From Oligella ureolytica DSM 18253 (GTDB taxonomy: Bacteria; Pseudomonadota; Gammaproteobacteria; Burkholderiales; Burkholderiaceae_B): a stretch of 64,000 nucleotides of DNA. How positions within the stretch are numbered: position 1 is the first letter of the stretch; each line of letters begins with the position of its first letter. Below the pieces are notes generated by a model. That model was not told the DNA's origin. It ran no database searches and was given only the letters and a program-made list of their open reading frames with translations. Both the position numbers and the translations under genes were made by a program. Where the stretch lies: assembly GCF_000373745.1 (NCBI RefSeq), contig NZ_KB892324.1, forward strand, positions 20,343-84,342, written 5' to 3'. Of the stretch, positions 37,949-46,773 are shown piece by piece.

Positions 37949-39532
37949 TTAGATGGCTTCAGATTCACTTTCCGCTTCGGATTCGGGTTTGATCAGGCTA
38001 TTTTCAAAACGAACCATATACTCTTCAAAACTGATTTGATCACTTGCTTCAATCTCTGCCTGTGCCTCTAAAGATCGTGCAGTTTCTGCTTTATAAGCGC
38101 CTTCGACGGCTGGCGTTAAATCGATATTGCGAAGCTGTGTAGAGTGCTTAAAGCTGTTTTGCTTAGTAAACTCATTAAAGCTTAAACCACTATGTTTGAC
38201 TACGTCAAGGTAGCGTGCAGAAGGTGTCAAGTTGACATCCTCAAGTTTCGCTTTTTGGGCTGCCAGTGCTTGGCTATGTGCTTTAGTTTGGTATACCTCA
38301 TCAAGTAGCTCTGCATAGGGTAGTAGATTGTCCATAATCTCCAGCCCCCAAGTTTTGAGCTCTACTGTGCGCCCTAAGCGCTCTAAGGTGAGTCCGGGTT
38401 TGCGACCTTCAACCACGACTTTGCTAAAGTTTCTATCCGTTTCATCGCAGTCATCGTCTGCATTAAATAGAGGACTGTTTTCAGCGGCACAATAAACTAA
38501 GAAGGTGTCTAAGAAATAAGCCGTCTCGGGACTGATGCCCAAAGGCTCAAAAGGGTCAATATCTAAGCAGCGAACCTCAATATACTGTACGCCACGGTTA
38601 ATTAAGGCGTTGTTAGGGCGCTCACCGTCTTTGGCTGTGCGTTTTGGCCTAATGCTGGCGTAGTACTCATTTTCAATTTGTAAAATACTGGTGTTTAGCT
38701 GAACCCATTCGCCATCACGGTGGGTGCCAATCTCTACGTATGGCTGCCAAGGCTTGGTAACCGCGTTGTAAATCAGAGAAACATAACTTTCGACATGGTT
38801 GTAGCAGGTACGGATATTAGATTGGGCGTCACTGGTGTAACCTAAATCGCTCATGCGTAAGCTGGTCGCATAAGGTAGGTAGAGACTATCTTCATCAAAG
38901 GCTTCTAGGCCATGGTTGCGACCCTCTAAAAAACTACGATTAACTAGCGGGGAGGCACCGAATAAGTACATTAACAACCAGCTCGCACGCTTAAAGTTGC
39001 GGATTAAGCTCATATAGCCGACTGATTGGCGCTGCTTAGGATCACTGATCGTCGGTTCTAAATGCTGCCATAGCGCCGGCGGTAGGGAAAAGTTATAGTG
39101 AATGCCGGCGATGCATTGCATGGATTTGCCATAGCGTTCGGCTAAGCCTCGACGGTAGACATGCTTTAGCATGCCGCTATTAGAGGTGCCGTAGTAGCCA
39201 ATTGGAATCTGCTCTTCGGGTGGTAAGGCACAGGGAATGGACTGCATCCATAGCGACTGCTCACCAATATGTTGTAAAACAAAACTATGGACTTGCTGTA
39301 AGTCTACAAACAAACTATCAACATCATGAAAAGGCTTAGTCACCAGCTCCATCAGAGCTTCGGAGTAATCAATGGTGATCGACGGGTGGGTCAAGGCAGA
39401 TCCTAGCGCTTTAGGGTGAGCGTCCAGCGCATAGCTTCCTTGTCCGTCAATGCGTAGGGCCTCTCGCTCGATACCTCTACCAATTTGCGCTAATAAGTCC
39501 TGCTGGGCTTTTATTGTTGTAAATTTAGACAC
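37949..39532 (-). CDS. gshA: glutamate-cysteine ligase
   Basis: A 527-residue GshA of the E. coli (gamma-proteobacterial) type, making gamma-glutamylcysteine for glutathione. Clear wording: GRGIEREALRI at the N-terminus, HPSITIDYSEALMELVT, CIAGIHYNFSL, and RGVQYIEVRCLDIDPF. The start is a GTG with AGGA 7 bases upstream. It is divergent from the lipoprotein gene at 39686. The exporter operon follows directly on the same strand; link to glutathione or conjugate export is only suggestive. Confidence 0.93.
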   Translation of the reverse strand: MSKFTTIKAQQDLLAQIGRGIEREALRIDGQGSYALDAHPKALGSALTHPSITIDYSEALMELVTKPFHDVDSLFVDLQQVHSFVLQHIGEQSLWMQSIPCALPPEEQIPIGYYGTSNSGMLKHVYRRGLAERYGKSMQCIAGIHYNFSLPPALWQHLEPTISDPKQRQSVGYMSLIRNFKRASWLLMYLFGASPLVNRSFLEGRNHGLEAFDEDSLYLPYATSLRMSDLGYTSDAQSNIRTCYNHVESYVSLIYNAVTKPWQPYVEIGTHRDGEWVQLNTSILQIENEYYASIRPKRTAKDGERPNNALINRGVQYIEVRCLDIDPFEPLGISPETAYFLDTFLVYCAAENSPLFNADDDCDETDRNFSKVVVEGRKPGLTLERLGRTVELKTWGLEIMDNLLPYAELLDEVYQTKAHSQALAAQKAKLEDVNLTPSARYLDVVKHSGLSFNEFTKQNSFKHSTQLRNIDLTPAVEGAYKAETARSLEAQAEIEASDQISFEEYMVRFENSLIKPESEAESESEAI

Positions 39533-39685
39533 AATGTGATCCTGTGAAATTCTTCAAACTAAACTAACTAAAAATAGTATTTATGCTTATGTTAGCCTTA
39601 TTAGTAAAGTTCCATTGTAATTCTTTCTGTGGTTGTGGGCTTTTTGTTTTAATTTAGAGATACTAATAGTTTTTAGGAATCAACT

Positions 39686-40285
39686 ATGGCGTGGCGTGAT
39701 ATTCATTCAATCAAGCGGTTTTTTAATAAAACCGTCCTGATTTCTGTGAGTTTATGTTGTGTGTTGCTATTGAGCGCATGTCAGGAGCAAGCGTGGTACA
39801 CCGAGAGTGACACGGTCGATGGCTATCAGATCACGGCAGAATTTCCCTCTAAACCTTCTATTATGACACGCACTTATCAATTGCTAGCTGATGAAGTCGC
39901 TGCGCCTTTGAATATGGTGCAGTGGTTCGCTACGGATAGTGAAAATAGCTTCAATGTGAGCTACATTGTGGTGCCTAACCATCTAGATACTGATGTCGTT
40001 GTCAAGGAGTTATTACGTAGTATGACATTAAAACGAGACCCTCGTTTGGGCGTAGCGCCTGCTGAGTTTGTAGCGGAGTATGAGCAGGATTTACCGGCGA
40101 TAGGTGAACCGTTTGATGTCGGGGTTAGTCTAGAGTCCAGGCACCTCAGTGCGACGGCGATGGTTGTACAAGAGGGTAATTTAGTCGTGCAGCTATATGC
40201 CGCAGGCGTGGGTAGTAATAAGAACTTCAACGATCAGCGCCAGCGCTTTTTTGAGCAGTTTAAAATTGGTGCTACAATCCCTTAA
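39686..40285 (+). CDS. hypothetical lipoprotein
   Basis: A 199-residue protein with a long n-region, a hydrophobic helix and lipobox LLSAC (Cys near residue 32). The rest is a compact mixed domain (ITAEFPSKP ... VQLYAAGVG ... FFEQFKIG) of a type I recognise only as a common uncharacterised surface lipoprotein shape. No enzyme motif is seen. AGGA lies about 8 bases before the ATG. It precedes the riboswitch-metX unit on the same strand. Confidence 0.65.
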   Translation: MAWRDIHSIKRFFNKTVLISVSLCCVLLLSACQEQAWYTESDTVDGYQITAEFPSKPSIMTRTYQLLADEVAAPLNMVQWFATDSENSFNVSYIVVPNHLDTDVVVKELLRSMTLKRDPRLGVAPAEFVAEYEQDLPAIGEPFDVGVSLESRHLSATAMVVQEGNLVVQLYAAGVGSNKNFNDQRQRFFEQFKIGATIP

Positions 40286-40317
40286 TTGGGTTTTAAATTT
40301 AGCTCATCATTCGTGTT

Positions 40318-40369
40318 TGTGACGCCGATTTGTATGCTTGCGGGCGTCTAAAAATCCCGCTAAAAAGGT
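40318..40369 (+). ncRNA. SAM-II riboswitch upstream of metX
   Basis: P1 pairs GACGCC (40321-40326) with GGCGTC (40343-40348). The P1 loop carries GATTTG (40327-40332) and CTTGCGG (40337-40343). After P1 comes TAAAAATCCC, then GCTAAAAAGG (40359-40368). CCCGC (40356-40360) can form the pseudoknot with the GCG of the loop (40340-40342). These elements, their order and the closing GCTAAA match the SAM-II (metA) riboswitch consensus. The final AAGG serves as the metX ribosome site, 11-12 bases before the ATG, so SAM binding should block translation. Confidence 0.82.
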
Positions 40370-40379
40370 TTTCATTCAT

Positions 40380-41543
40380 ATGTCTATCAGTATTTCTCCC
40401 TCATCTGTCGGTTTAGTAAGACCGGAGTATATCTCCTTTAGTGAGCCGCTCGTATTAAGCAGCGGTCAGTCTTTATCTGAGTACACCTTAGCCGTAGAAA
40501 CTTACGGCACGTTAAATGAGGACCGCTCCAATGCGGTGTTAATTTGCCATGCGCTTAATGCTTCTCACCATGTCGCCGGTATTAATCCGGACGACCCCAA
40601 GGATATCGGTTGGTGGGACAATATGGTGGGTCCGGGTAAACCGGTCGATACCAATAAGTTTTATGTGATTGGTATCAATAATCTAGGCTCTTGCTTTGGT
40701 TCTACCGGTCCTGCGAGTATTAATCCACAGACTGGTAAGCCGTGGGGGGCGTCATTTCCGGTCGTGACTGTTGAGGACTGGGTTAATGCACAAGCTCGGT
40801 TAGCCGATTATTTTGGAATCAAGCAGTTCGCTGCAGTGATGGGCGGTTCATTAGGCGGTATGCAGGCATTGAGTTGGGCAATTCAATGGCCGGAACGCGT
40901 TGAGCATTGTGTCGTGATTGCCAGTACGCCCAGCTTATCGGCGCAAAACATTGCCTTTAATGAGGTTGCTCGTCGCGCTATTACCAGTGACCCTGAGTTT
41001 CATAATGGTAGCTTCTATGCGTATGACACCGTACCAAGTGCCGGTTTGTCGGTCGCTCGTATGCTGGGTCACATTACCTATCTATCAGATGACGACATGT
41101 CCACCAAGTTTGGTCGTGAGCGTCGAAACAAGGCAGAAGACGGTCGGTACCGATATGGCTTTGATGTAGAGTTTGAGGTGGAATCTTACTTGCGTTATCA
41201 GGGTGAGAAGTTTTCTAAGTACTTTGATGCCAATACCTACCTGCTAATTACGCGCGCCTTGGATTATTTTGATCCGGCCAGAATGTACGGTGACGGTGAT
41301 TTAGGCCAAGCACTTAAGCATTTAAAATCTCGCTTTTTAACCGTGTCTTTTACGACTGACTGGCGCTTTCCACCGGCGATGATGCGTGAGCTCGTGCAGG
41401 CGCTATTAAAAAATCAGCATGAGGTGACTTATGCTGAAATTGATGCGCCTCATGGGCATGATGCTTTTTTATTAAATGATTCAACCTACCACGGTGTCGT
41501 GCGCGGTTATTTTGCAAAAATTGCTAAGGAGCGTGCGCTATGA
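40380..41543 (+). CDS. metX: homoserine O-acyltransferase (MetX type)
   Basis: A 387-residue alpha/beta-hydrolase-fold acyltransferase for the first committed step of methionine synthesis. It has the nucleophile elbow [37 protein letters not shown], and the C-terminal [11 protein letters not shown]is/Asp region. In proteobacteria such MetX proteins often use succinyl-CoA. The ATG at 40380 is used; an upstream TTG frame overlaps the riboswitch. It overlaps metW by 4 bases (ATGA). Confidence 0.93.
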   Translation: MSISISPSSVGLVRPEYISFSEPLVLSSGQSLSEYTLAVETYGTLNEDRSNAVLICHALNASHHVAGINPDDPKDIGWWDNMVGPGKPVDTNKFYVIGINNLGSCFGSTGPASINPQTGKPWGASFPVVTVEDWVNAQARLADYFGIKQFAAVMGGSLGGMQALSWAIQWPERVEHCVVIASTPSLSAQNIAFNEVARRAITSDPEFHNGSFYAYDTVPSAGLSVARMLGHITYLSDDDMSTKFGRERRNKAEDGRYRYGFDVEFEVESYLRYQGEKFSKYFDANTYLLITRALDYFDPARMYGDGDLGQALKHLKSRFLTVSFTTDWRFPPAMMRELVQALLKNQHEVTYAEIDAPHGHDAFLLNDSTYHGVVRGYFAKIAKERAL

Positions 41544-42190
41544 CTCATGTAACTAAAGCGACCAACGCCAACGGTGCGATTCGTATTGACCTCAAGGAAA
41601 TAGCTGACTGGATCCCAAGCAACAGTCGAGTCATGGACTTAGGCTGTGGTACCGGTGAATTATTGAACTACTTACAGCTTAATAAAAAAGTCACAGGTGT
41701 GGGTGTAGAGATTGATAACGAGCGCATTGTGAGTTGTGTGGAGAAAGGGGTTCCCGTCGTACAGCAAAACCTTGAAGACGGTTTGGCACTTTTTGATTGT
41801 AAGCAGTTTGACGTGGTAGTGCTGTCACAGACCTTACAAGCGATGGTTAATACGGAGCATATCCTCAAGGAAATGGCACGTGTTGCAGATTATGGCATTG
41901 TTTCTTTCCCGAACTTCGGTCATTGGACCCACTGGTGGTCTATTTTCCAAGGCCGTATGCCGGTAACAGGACAAATGCCTTATGAGTGGTATAACACACC
42001 AAATATCCATCTGTGTACGCTCAAGGACTTTGAGGATCTGGCAGCACGTCTGGGCTTATGTATTATCAAACGCTCCACATACAATAATGAAAAGCGGGTT
42101 GACTTTTTACCGAGCTGGCGTAGTTCATTAGCGGTCTACTATTTTAAAACGCCACGTGAAGTTCAGGCATCAAAGCGCTCAGCCGCCTAA
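41540..42190 (+). CDS. metW: methionine biosynthesis protein MetW
   Basis: A 216-residue class I SAM-methyltransferase-like protein ([15 protein letters not shown], then [10 protein letters not shown]) with the MetW hallmark [16 protein letters not shown]. MetW is required with MetX for homoserine acylation in several proteobacteria. The start codon overlaps the metX stop and AAGGAG stands 10 bases upstream, so the two proteins are made together. Confidence 0.94.
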   Translation: MTHVTKATNANGAIRIDLKEIADWIPSNSRVMDLGCGTGELLNYLQLNKKVTGVGVEIDNERIVSCVEKGVPVVQQNLEDGLALFDCKQFDVVVLSQTLQAMVNTEHILKEMARVADYGIVSFPNFGHWTHWWSIFQGRMPVTGQMPYEWYNTPNIHLCTLKDFEDLAARLGLCIIKRSTYNNEKRVDFLPSWRSSLAVYYFKTPREVQASKRSAA

Positions 42191-42208
42191 AACCCAAGGA
42201 ATTTCTAC

Positions 42209-43489
42209 GTGCTTTATAAGTATATCCAACCTTACCTAAGTCCTCGCGTTTTGCCCTTGTTTTTATTAGGTATCGCGAGTGGTTTACCATTGGCTCTGTC
42301 GGGTGGTACGTTCCAAGCATGGGCTACGGTGTCCAATGTCTCCCTCCAGCACATTGGTTTTCTGACCTTAGTGGGTATGGCCTATACCTTTAAGTTTATT
42401 TGGGCTCCTTTTATTGATCGCTATGTACCGCCGTTTATGGGGCGCAGGCGAGGTTGGATGGCGTTAACGCAAATCGCTCTTGCCGTTGTTTTGGTGCTAA
42501 TGGGGCTGTTGAATCCTGCAGAACATTTGTTGTTGCTGGCGCTGTTAGCTACCGTATTAGCGTTTTTATCTGCTACACAAGATATTGCGTTTGACGCGTA
42601 TAGTACAGAAGTCCTAATCCCCGAAGAACGAGCAGCGGGAGCGGCGATTCGTACCTTGGGCTATCGGGTAGGGATGATAATTTCCGGTGGCTTAGCCTTA
42701 ATTATCGCTCCTCAATGGCTCGGTTGGGGCGGTACTTATATGCTCATGGGTGCGATCATGGCGGCGTGTGCCGTGGTCAGTTTTTTATCACCGGAGCCTG
42801 ATGAGATACAAAAGCCCCGCAGCCTTGAAGAGGCGTTCGTGCTGCCTTTTAAGGAGTTTTTCTCTCGTCCTGAAGCGTGGGCTTTATTGCTACTTATTGT
42901 GTTATACAAACTGGGCGATGCGTTTGCAGGGGCGTTATCAACCACCTTTCTGATTCGAGGTGCGGGCTTCTCGCCGGAGTTAATTGGTACCGTCAATAAA
43001 ATTTTAGCGGTGATTGCGACCATTTTGGGGGCGTTGGTTGGCGGTTCACTCATGAGTCAATGGGGTACTTATCGTGCCTTGATGATTTTCGGGATCTTAC
43101 AGGCAATATCAAATTTTGGTTATTATGTTGTGGCTTCTTTTCCCGGTAATGTGCCGATCATGGCGACAGCCATTGGGATTGAAAATATCTGCGGAGGTCT
43201 TGGGACGGCGGCTTTTGTGGCGTTGGTGATGGGGCTCTGCGATGTCCGTTATACTGCGACGCAATTTGCGTTACTAACAGCGCTAGCCAGTGTCGGTCGC
43301 GTCTTTTTAGCCGGTCCTTTAACACCACCGTTAGTAGAGCGTTTCGGTTGGGACGGCTTTTATTTACTCACTGTCCTTATTGCTATTCCCGGGTTGTGTT
43401 TGCTCTGGTTGTACCGCGATCGTATAAAGCGTATTGATGAAAAAAAGGTGGTGCTTGAACCTCGCCCTGCTTCTACGACGGCAGATTAA
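42209..43489 (+). CDS. ampG: AmpG-type muropeptide transporter (MFS)
   Basis: A 426-residue major-facilitator protein with about 12 membrane helices; LFLLGIASGLPLALSGGTFQAWA and GFLTLVGMAYTFKFIWAPFIDRY are typical of AmpG, which imports anhydromuropeptides for cell-wall recycling. Start is GTG with AAGGA 8 bases upstream. It follows metW by 18 bases, so it likely shares the riboswitch-controlled transcript, although the function is unrelated. Confidence 0.85.
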   Translation: MLYKYIQPYLSPRVLPLFLLGIASGLPLALSGGTFQAWATVSNVSLQHIGFLTLVGMAYTFKFIWAPFIDRYVPPFMGRRRGWMALTQIALAVVLVLMGLLNPAEHLLLLALLATVLAFLSATQDIAFDAYSTEVLIPEERAAGAAIRTLGYRVGMIISGGLALIIAPQWLGWGGTYMLMGAIMAACAVVSFLSPEPDEIQKPRSLEEAFVLPFKEFFSRPEAWALLLLIVLYKLGDAFAGALSTTFLIRGAGFSPELIGTVNKILAVIATILGALVGGSLMSQWGTYRALMIFGILQAISNFGYYVVASFPGNVPIMATAIGIENICGGLGTAAFVALVMGLCDVRYTATQFALLTALASVGRVFLAGPLTPPLVERFGWDGFYLLTVLIAIPGLCLLWLYRDRIKRIDEKKVVLEPRPASTTAD

Positions 43490-43507
43490 ATTTCTGTCTT
43501 AGGCCTT

Positions 43508-43536
43508 GGGATTTACCCTTGTTATCCCGTTTTTTT
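43508..43536 (+). terminator. weak intrinsic terminator after ampG
   Basis: Stem GGGAT/ATCCC (5 bp, 11-base loop) is followed by G and seven T residues, 19 bases after the ampG stop. The T run is good but the stem is short. Confidence 0.45.
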
Positions 43537-43683
43537 GCTTCAAAATGCTTCAAAAAGTAATGACACCATTATAGAATGACGTTTAGTCTGAGCTTAAACT
43601 GTATCAATTAGCCATCGCTATGAGGTGCTATCTCTGATGTGTGAGTGCTCAGCTACATTCATTTTATCGAGGAGTATTTGAAT

Positions 43684-45354
43684 ATGAACTCTGTCGTCAT
43701 CCTGATTATCGGATTGGGTTTAATGTCGCTGGGATATTTTATCTATTCGCGCTTTATATCCGAGAAAATTTTTGCTTTAGATCCTGACTTTAAAACACCT
43801 GCACATGAGTTCAACGACGGCGTTGATTTTGTGCCAACCAATAAGTTCGTGCTTTGGGGACATCACTTCACTTCCGTCGCTGGAGCAGCGCCTATTGTGG
43901 GTCCAGCAGTCGCTGTGATTTGGGGATGGTTCCCTGCCTTCTTATGGGTCGTCTTTGGGACGATTTTCTTCGCTGGTGTACATGATATGGCTGCCATTTG
44001 GTCTAGTGTGCGTAACCGCGGTCTTTCTATCGGTGCCGTTTCAGGTATTGTGATCAGTAAGCGCGCAAGAGCCTTATTCTCAGTCGTGATTTTCTTATTA
44101 CTCTTGATGGTTAATGCAGTGTTTGCAGTCGTAATTGCTGGCATGATGATCAAAACGCCATCTGCTGTTGTTCCCGTGTGGGGTGCTTTAGTGGTAGCCT
44201 TCTTTATCGGTCAAGCGATTTACCGCTGGAAGCTTAATCTGCCCTTAGTGTCTTTAATTGGTGTGGTCGCTCTCTATCTTCTCATTTATATTGGTCCAAT
44301 GGTACCTGTTGTCTTGCCTTCTGAGATGATGGGGTTACCGGCCAATGCTTGGTGGATTATTTTCTTATTCGTCTATGCCGCCGTTGCTTCAATCTTGCCA
44401 GTATGGATGTTACTGCAGCCTCGTGACTACATTAATGGCTTGCAACTATTTATTGGTTTAATAGTTTTATATGTTTCTTTCTTGATTTATCAGCCAGAGA
44501 TAGTAGCGCCTGCTTACAATACGGATTTGCCGGCTAATACGCCGTCGATAATGCCATTACTGTTTGTGACGATTGCGTGTGGTGCGATTTCAGGCTTCCA
44601 TGGTATTGTCGCAACAGGTACTACCTCTAAGCAAATTAATAAAGAAACAGATGTGCGTTTTGTTGGCTACTTCGGAGCGATGGGTGAAGGGATGCTTGCT
44701 TTAGCATCGATCTTAGCTGCAACTGCTGGTTTTGCGACCTTAGTCGATTGGCAAGCGGTTTATCACTCATTTGGTCAAGGTGGTGCTGCTGCCTTTATTA
44801 CTGGTGGTGCTGCGATTATACACGAGGGTGTTGGTATCAGTCCTGAGCTTTCTGCAACGATGCTCACTGTGATGGCTGCCTTATTTGCAGGTACAACCAT
44901 GGATACAGGGGTACGTTTACAGCGCTATATATTCCAAGAATGGGGTGAGCAGTACAATATCAAGACCTTGAAAAAAGGTCCACCTGCGACTATTTTTGCA
45001 GTAGCTTGCTGCGCCTTATTAGCTTTTGGTGCAGGCGGTCTAGATGGTTCCGGTGGTATGATTATTTGGCCTTTATTTGGTACAACTAACCAAATCATGG
45101 CTGGTTTAACGCTCTTGGTTGTTAGTGTGATGTTGCTTAAAGCAGGGCGTCGAGTATGGTATACATTAATTCCAATGGTGTTTTTACTCTTTATGACAGT
45201 CATCGCCTTATTGCTACAGTTAAAGCAGTTCTATGCTCAAGGTAATTGGTTATTAATTGTTTTAGATATCATTATCTTAGCGTGCTCTATTCTCGTGATT
45301 TTAGAGAGTGTTTCAACACTAAAACGTTTCTGGCCTAAAAAAGCCAGCAGCTAA
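43684..45354 (+). CDS. cstA: CstA-family peptide/pyruvate transporter
   Basis: A 556-residue polytopic membrane protein of the carbon starvation CstA family (WGHHFTSVAGAAPIVGPAVAVIWGW, VHDMAAIWSSVRN, FLIGQ-like segments, SGFHGIVATGTTSKQI). It is shorter than E. coli CstA (about 700). The family imports peptides or, for BtsT, pyruvate. ATG 43684 follows GGAG by 9 bases; a longer frame from 43645 is rejected. It heads a module with a CC-tailed small protein and an ArsA-like ATPase. Confidence 0.9.
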   Translation: MNSVVILIIGLGLMSLGYFIYSRFISEKIFALDPDFKTPAHEFNDGVDFVPTNKFVLWGHHFTSVAGAAPIVGPAVAVIWGWFPAFLWVVFGTIFFAGVHDMAAIWSSVRNRGLSIGAVSGIVISKRARALFSVVIFLLLLMVNAVFAVVIAGMMIKTPSAVVPVWGALVVAFFIGQAIYRWKLNLPLVSLIGVVALYLLIYIGPMVPVVLPSEMMGLPANAWWIIFLFVYAAVASILPVWMLLQPRDYINGLQLFIGLIVLYVSFLIYQPEIVAPAYNTDLPANTPSIMPLLFVTIACGAISGFHGIVATGTTSKQINKETDVRFVGYFGAMGEGMLALASILAATAGFATLVDWQAVYHSFGQGGAAAFITGGAAIIHEGVGISPELSATMLTVMAALFAGTTMDTGVRLQRYIFQEWGEQYNIKTLKKGPPATIFAVACCALLAFGAGGLDGSGGMIIWPLFGTTNQIMAGLTLLVVSVMLLKAGRRVWYTLIPMVFLLFMTVIALLLQLKQFYAQGNWLLIVLDIIILACSILVILESVSTLKRFWPKKASS

Positions 45355-45377
45355 TTAGTTCTTTGTTTTAAATAAAT

Positions 45378-45412
45378 ATAAGCCTTGTGCTCAATCGAGC
45401 ATCAAGGCTTAT
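45378..45412 (+). other. strong intercistronic hairpin after cstA
   Basis: ATAAGCCTTG pairs with CAAGGCTTAT (10 bp), closed by a further 5-bp stem TGCTC/GAGCA with an AATC loop and one bulged T. It lies between the cstA stop and the next gene. On the plus strand it is followed by GTTGTCAA rather than a T run, so it is not a good terminator; it may protect the cstA mRNA or cause partial attenuation. Confidence 0.7.
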
Positions 45413-45434
45413 GTTGTCAATAGGGGGTGGTTTT

Positions 45435-45698
45435 ATGCCTATTCGAAATAAAATCCAGGCCTTTTTAGAGGGGTTGGATGAGTTTTATCACGCACCATAT
45501 CGTCGCACATTAAGTCGTGCCTATCGAGATGAGCAAGATTTATTTATGTTGATCGTCTTTGCTGAAAGTTTAGGGATACCTAATAGCATGAGCTATTACA
45601 CTTTAGAGCTGCAGCCTATTTTGATGGAGGAATTTCATGAGTGGCATTTACGTATGGGGATGGAGCATTCACCTTTAGATCGTTTTGGTTGTTGTTAG
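45435..45698 (+). CDS. small CC-tailed protein partner of CstA (cory-CC-star-like)
   Basis: An 87-residue soluble protein containing YRRTLSRAYRDEQDLFML, then ILMEEFHEWHLRMGMEHSP, and ending FGCC followed directly by the stop. The terminal Cys-Cys-stop fits a family I recall under the informal name cory-CC-star, found beside CstA and ArsA-like genes. E. coli CstA and BtsT are also followed by small proteins (YbdD, YjiX) ending in CC, so the position suggests a CstA partner. ATG 45435 follows GGGGGTGG closely. The following gene starts 16 bases after its stop. Confidence 0.75.
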   Translation: MPIRNKIQAFLEGLDEFYHAPYRRTLSRAYRDEQDLFMLIVFAESLGIPNSMSYYTLELQPILMEEFHEWHLRMGMEHSPLDRFGCC

Positions 45699-45714
45699 TG
45701 TCGAGGGAGAAATT

Positions 45715-46722
45715 ATGGATGAGTTATTAACTGATGTGTCCAATAAGTCAGTGATATTTGTAGGTGGTAAAGGGGGCGTTGGGAAGACAACCCATGCAGC
45801 TTCTTTAGCCACACGTTTAGCCGCTAGTGGTAAAAAAGTGTTAATTGTTTCAACTGACCCTGCTCATAGTCTTGGTGATGTTTTGCAATATCAATTAAGT
45901 GGAGAAATAACCAAGATTAATGACAACCTGTCAGCGGTGGAAATGAGTCCTCACAAAATTGTCGATGAGCATTTTTCTCAGGTCATGGATACGATTAAGG
46001 GTTATGCGATGCCCGAAATGATTTCTAAGCTGAAAGAACACCTTGAGGCGTCAAAAGCTTCGCCAGGTGCGGAGGAGGCAGCAGTATTAGAAGCCATGTG
46101 CCGTTATATTGTTGATTATCCTAAGCTAGGCTTTGAGCATGTGGTTTTTGATACGGCTCCTACGGGCCATACTTTGCGTCTACTTGAGTTGCCGAAATTG
46201 ATGAATGCTTGGACCGAAGGCTTGATGAGCCAACAGGGTCGCCAGCAAAAGATGCGTGAGGCGGCTAAGCCTTTTTGGGATAAAAAAGCAGATGAGCAAC
46301 CTGAGTTGATGAGTGAAGACAAAAATAGTCGATGGGCCAAAGCCCTAGATGTACTGAAAAAGCGGCAAGAATTATTCCACGATGCCGGACACATTCTTGA
46401 TGATCAGTCACGTTGCAGTATCGTATTGGTGATGATTCCAGAAATGTTACCACTCGCCGAAACCCGTCGTGCAGTATATCAATTGTCACATTTTAAGATG
46501 CCGTGTCATCATTTGATTATTAATCAGGTGTTGCCTGAGCCTGAAGAAGGTAATAGTTTTTGGAAAAGTCGTTATGAGCGTCAAGCAGGGATTATTAGTG
46601 AAATTGAAAAAGACTTTCCAAAGCAAAATAGATATTATTACGGCCTACAGGCAAAAGATATTCGTGGAGTGGACGCATTGGGTAGTTTGAGTACAATTTC
46701 TTATAAAAAGGCACAATCTTAA
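45715..46722 (+). CDS. single-domain ArsA/Get3-like ATPase
   Basis: A 335-residue ATPase with the deviant Walker A GGKGGVGKTT (residues 17-26), VSTDPAHSLGDVL (switch I) and FDTAPTGHTLRLLELP (the ArsA signature). One copy of the domain is present, as in Get3, not the tandem form of E. coli ArsA. Although often named arsenical pump ATPase, it lies far from arsB and follows cstA and the CC-tailed gene, so an arsenic role is doubtful. ATG 45715 has GGAG 7 bases upstream; a longer frame overlaps the small gene. Confidence 0.85.
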   Translation: MDELLTDVSNKSVIFVGGKGGVGKTTHAASLATRLAASGKKVLIVSTDPAHSLGDVLQYQLSGEITKINDNLSAVEMSPHKIVDEHFSQVMDTIKGYAMPEMISKLKEHLEASKASPGAEEAAVLEAMCRYIVDYPKLGFEHVVFDTAPTGHTLRLLELPKLMNAWTEGLMSQQGRQQKMREAAKPFWDKKADEQPELMSEDKNSRWAKALDVLKKRQELFHDAGHILDDQSRCSIVLVMIPEMLPLAETRRAVYQLSHFKMPCHHLIINQVLPEPEEGNSFWKSRYERQAGIISEIEKDFPKQNRYYYGLQAKDIRGVDALGSLSTISYKKAQS

Positions 46723-46773
46723 ACTGTGTTGGAGTGTGACTAGGTCGTGGCGTTTGACTTGCGACCCTATATT

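Noticed and set aside
43537..43555. Direct repeat GCTTCAAAA twice before cstA
   Set aside because: Nine bases repeated once in an AT-rich area; could be chance and no further copies were seen.
43645..43683. CRP-like TGTGA sequence just upstream of cstA
   Set aside because: Only one half-site fits and it lies right before the ribosome site, so it does not support a CRP operator.
45715..46722. Assignment of the ATPase as an ArsA arsenite pump subunit
   Set aside because: It has one ATPase domain, is 15 kb from arsB and is grouped with cstA, so the name would mislead.
46743..46765. GGTCG/CGACC pairing between the ArsA-like and exonuclease genes
   Set aside because: The stem is only 5 bp with a long loop and no T run; too weak to call a terminator.
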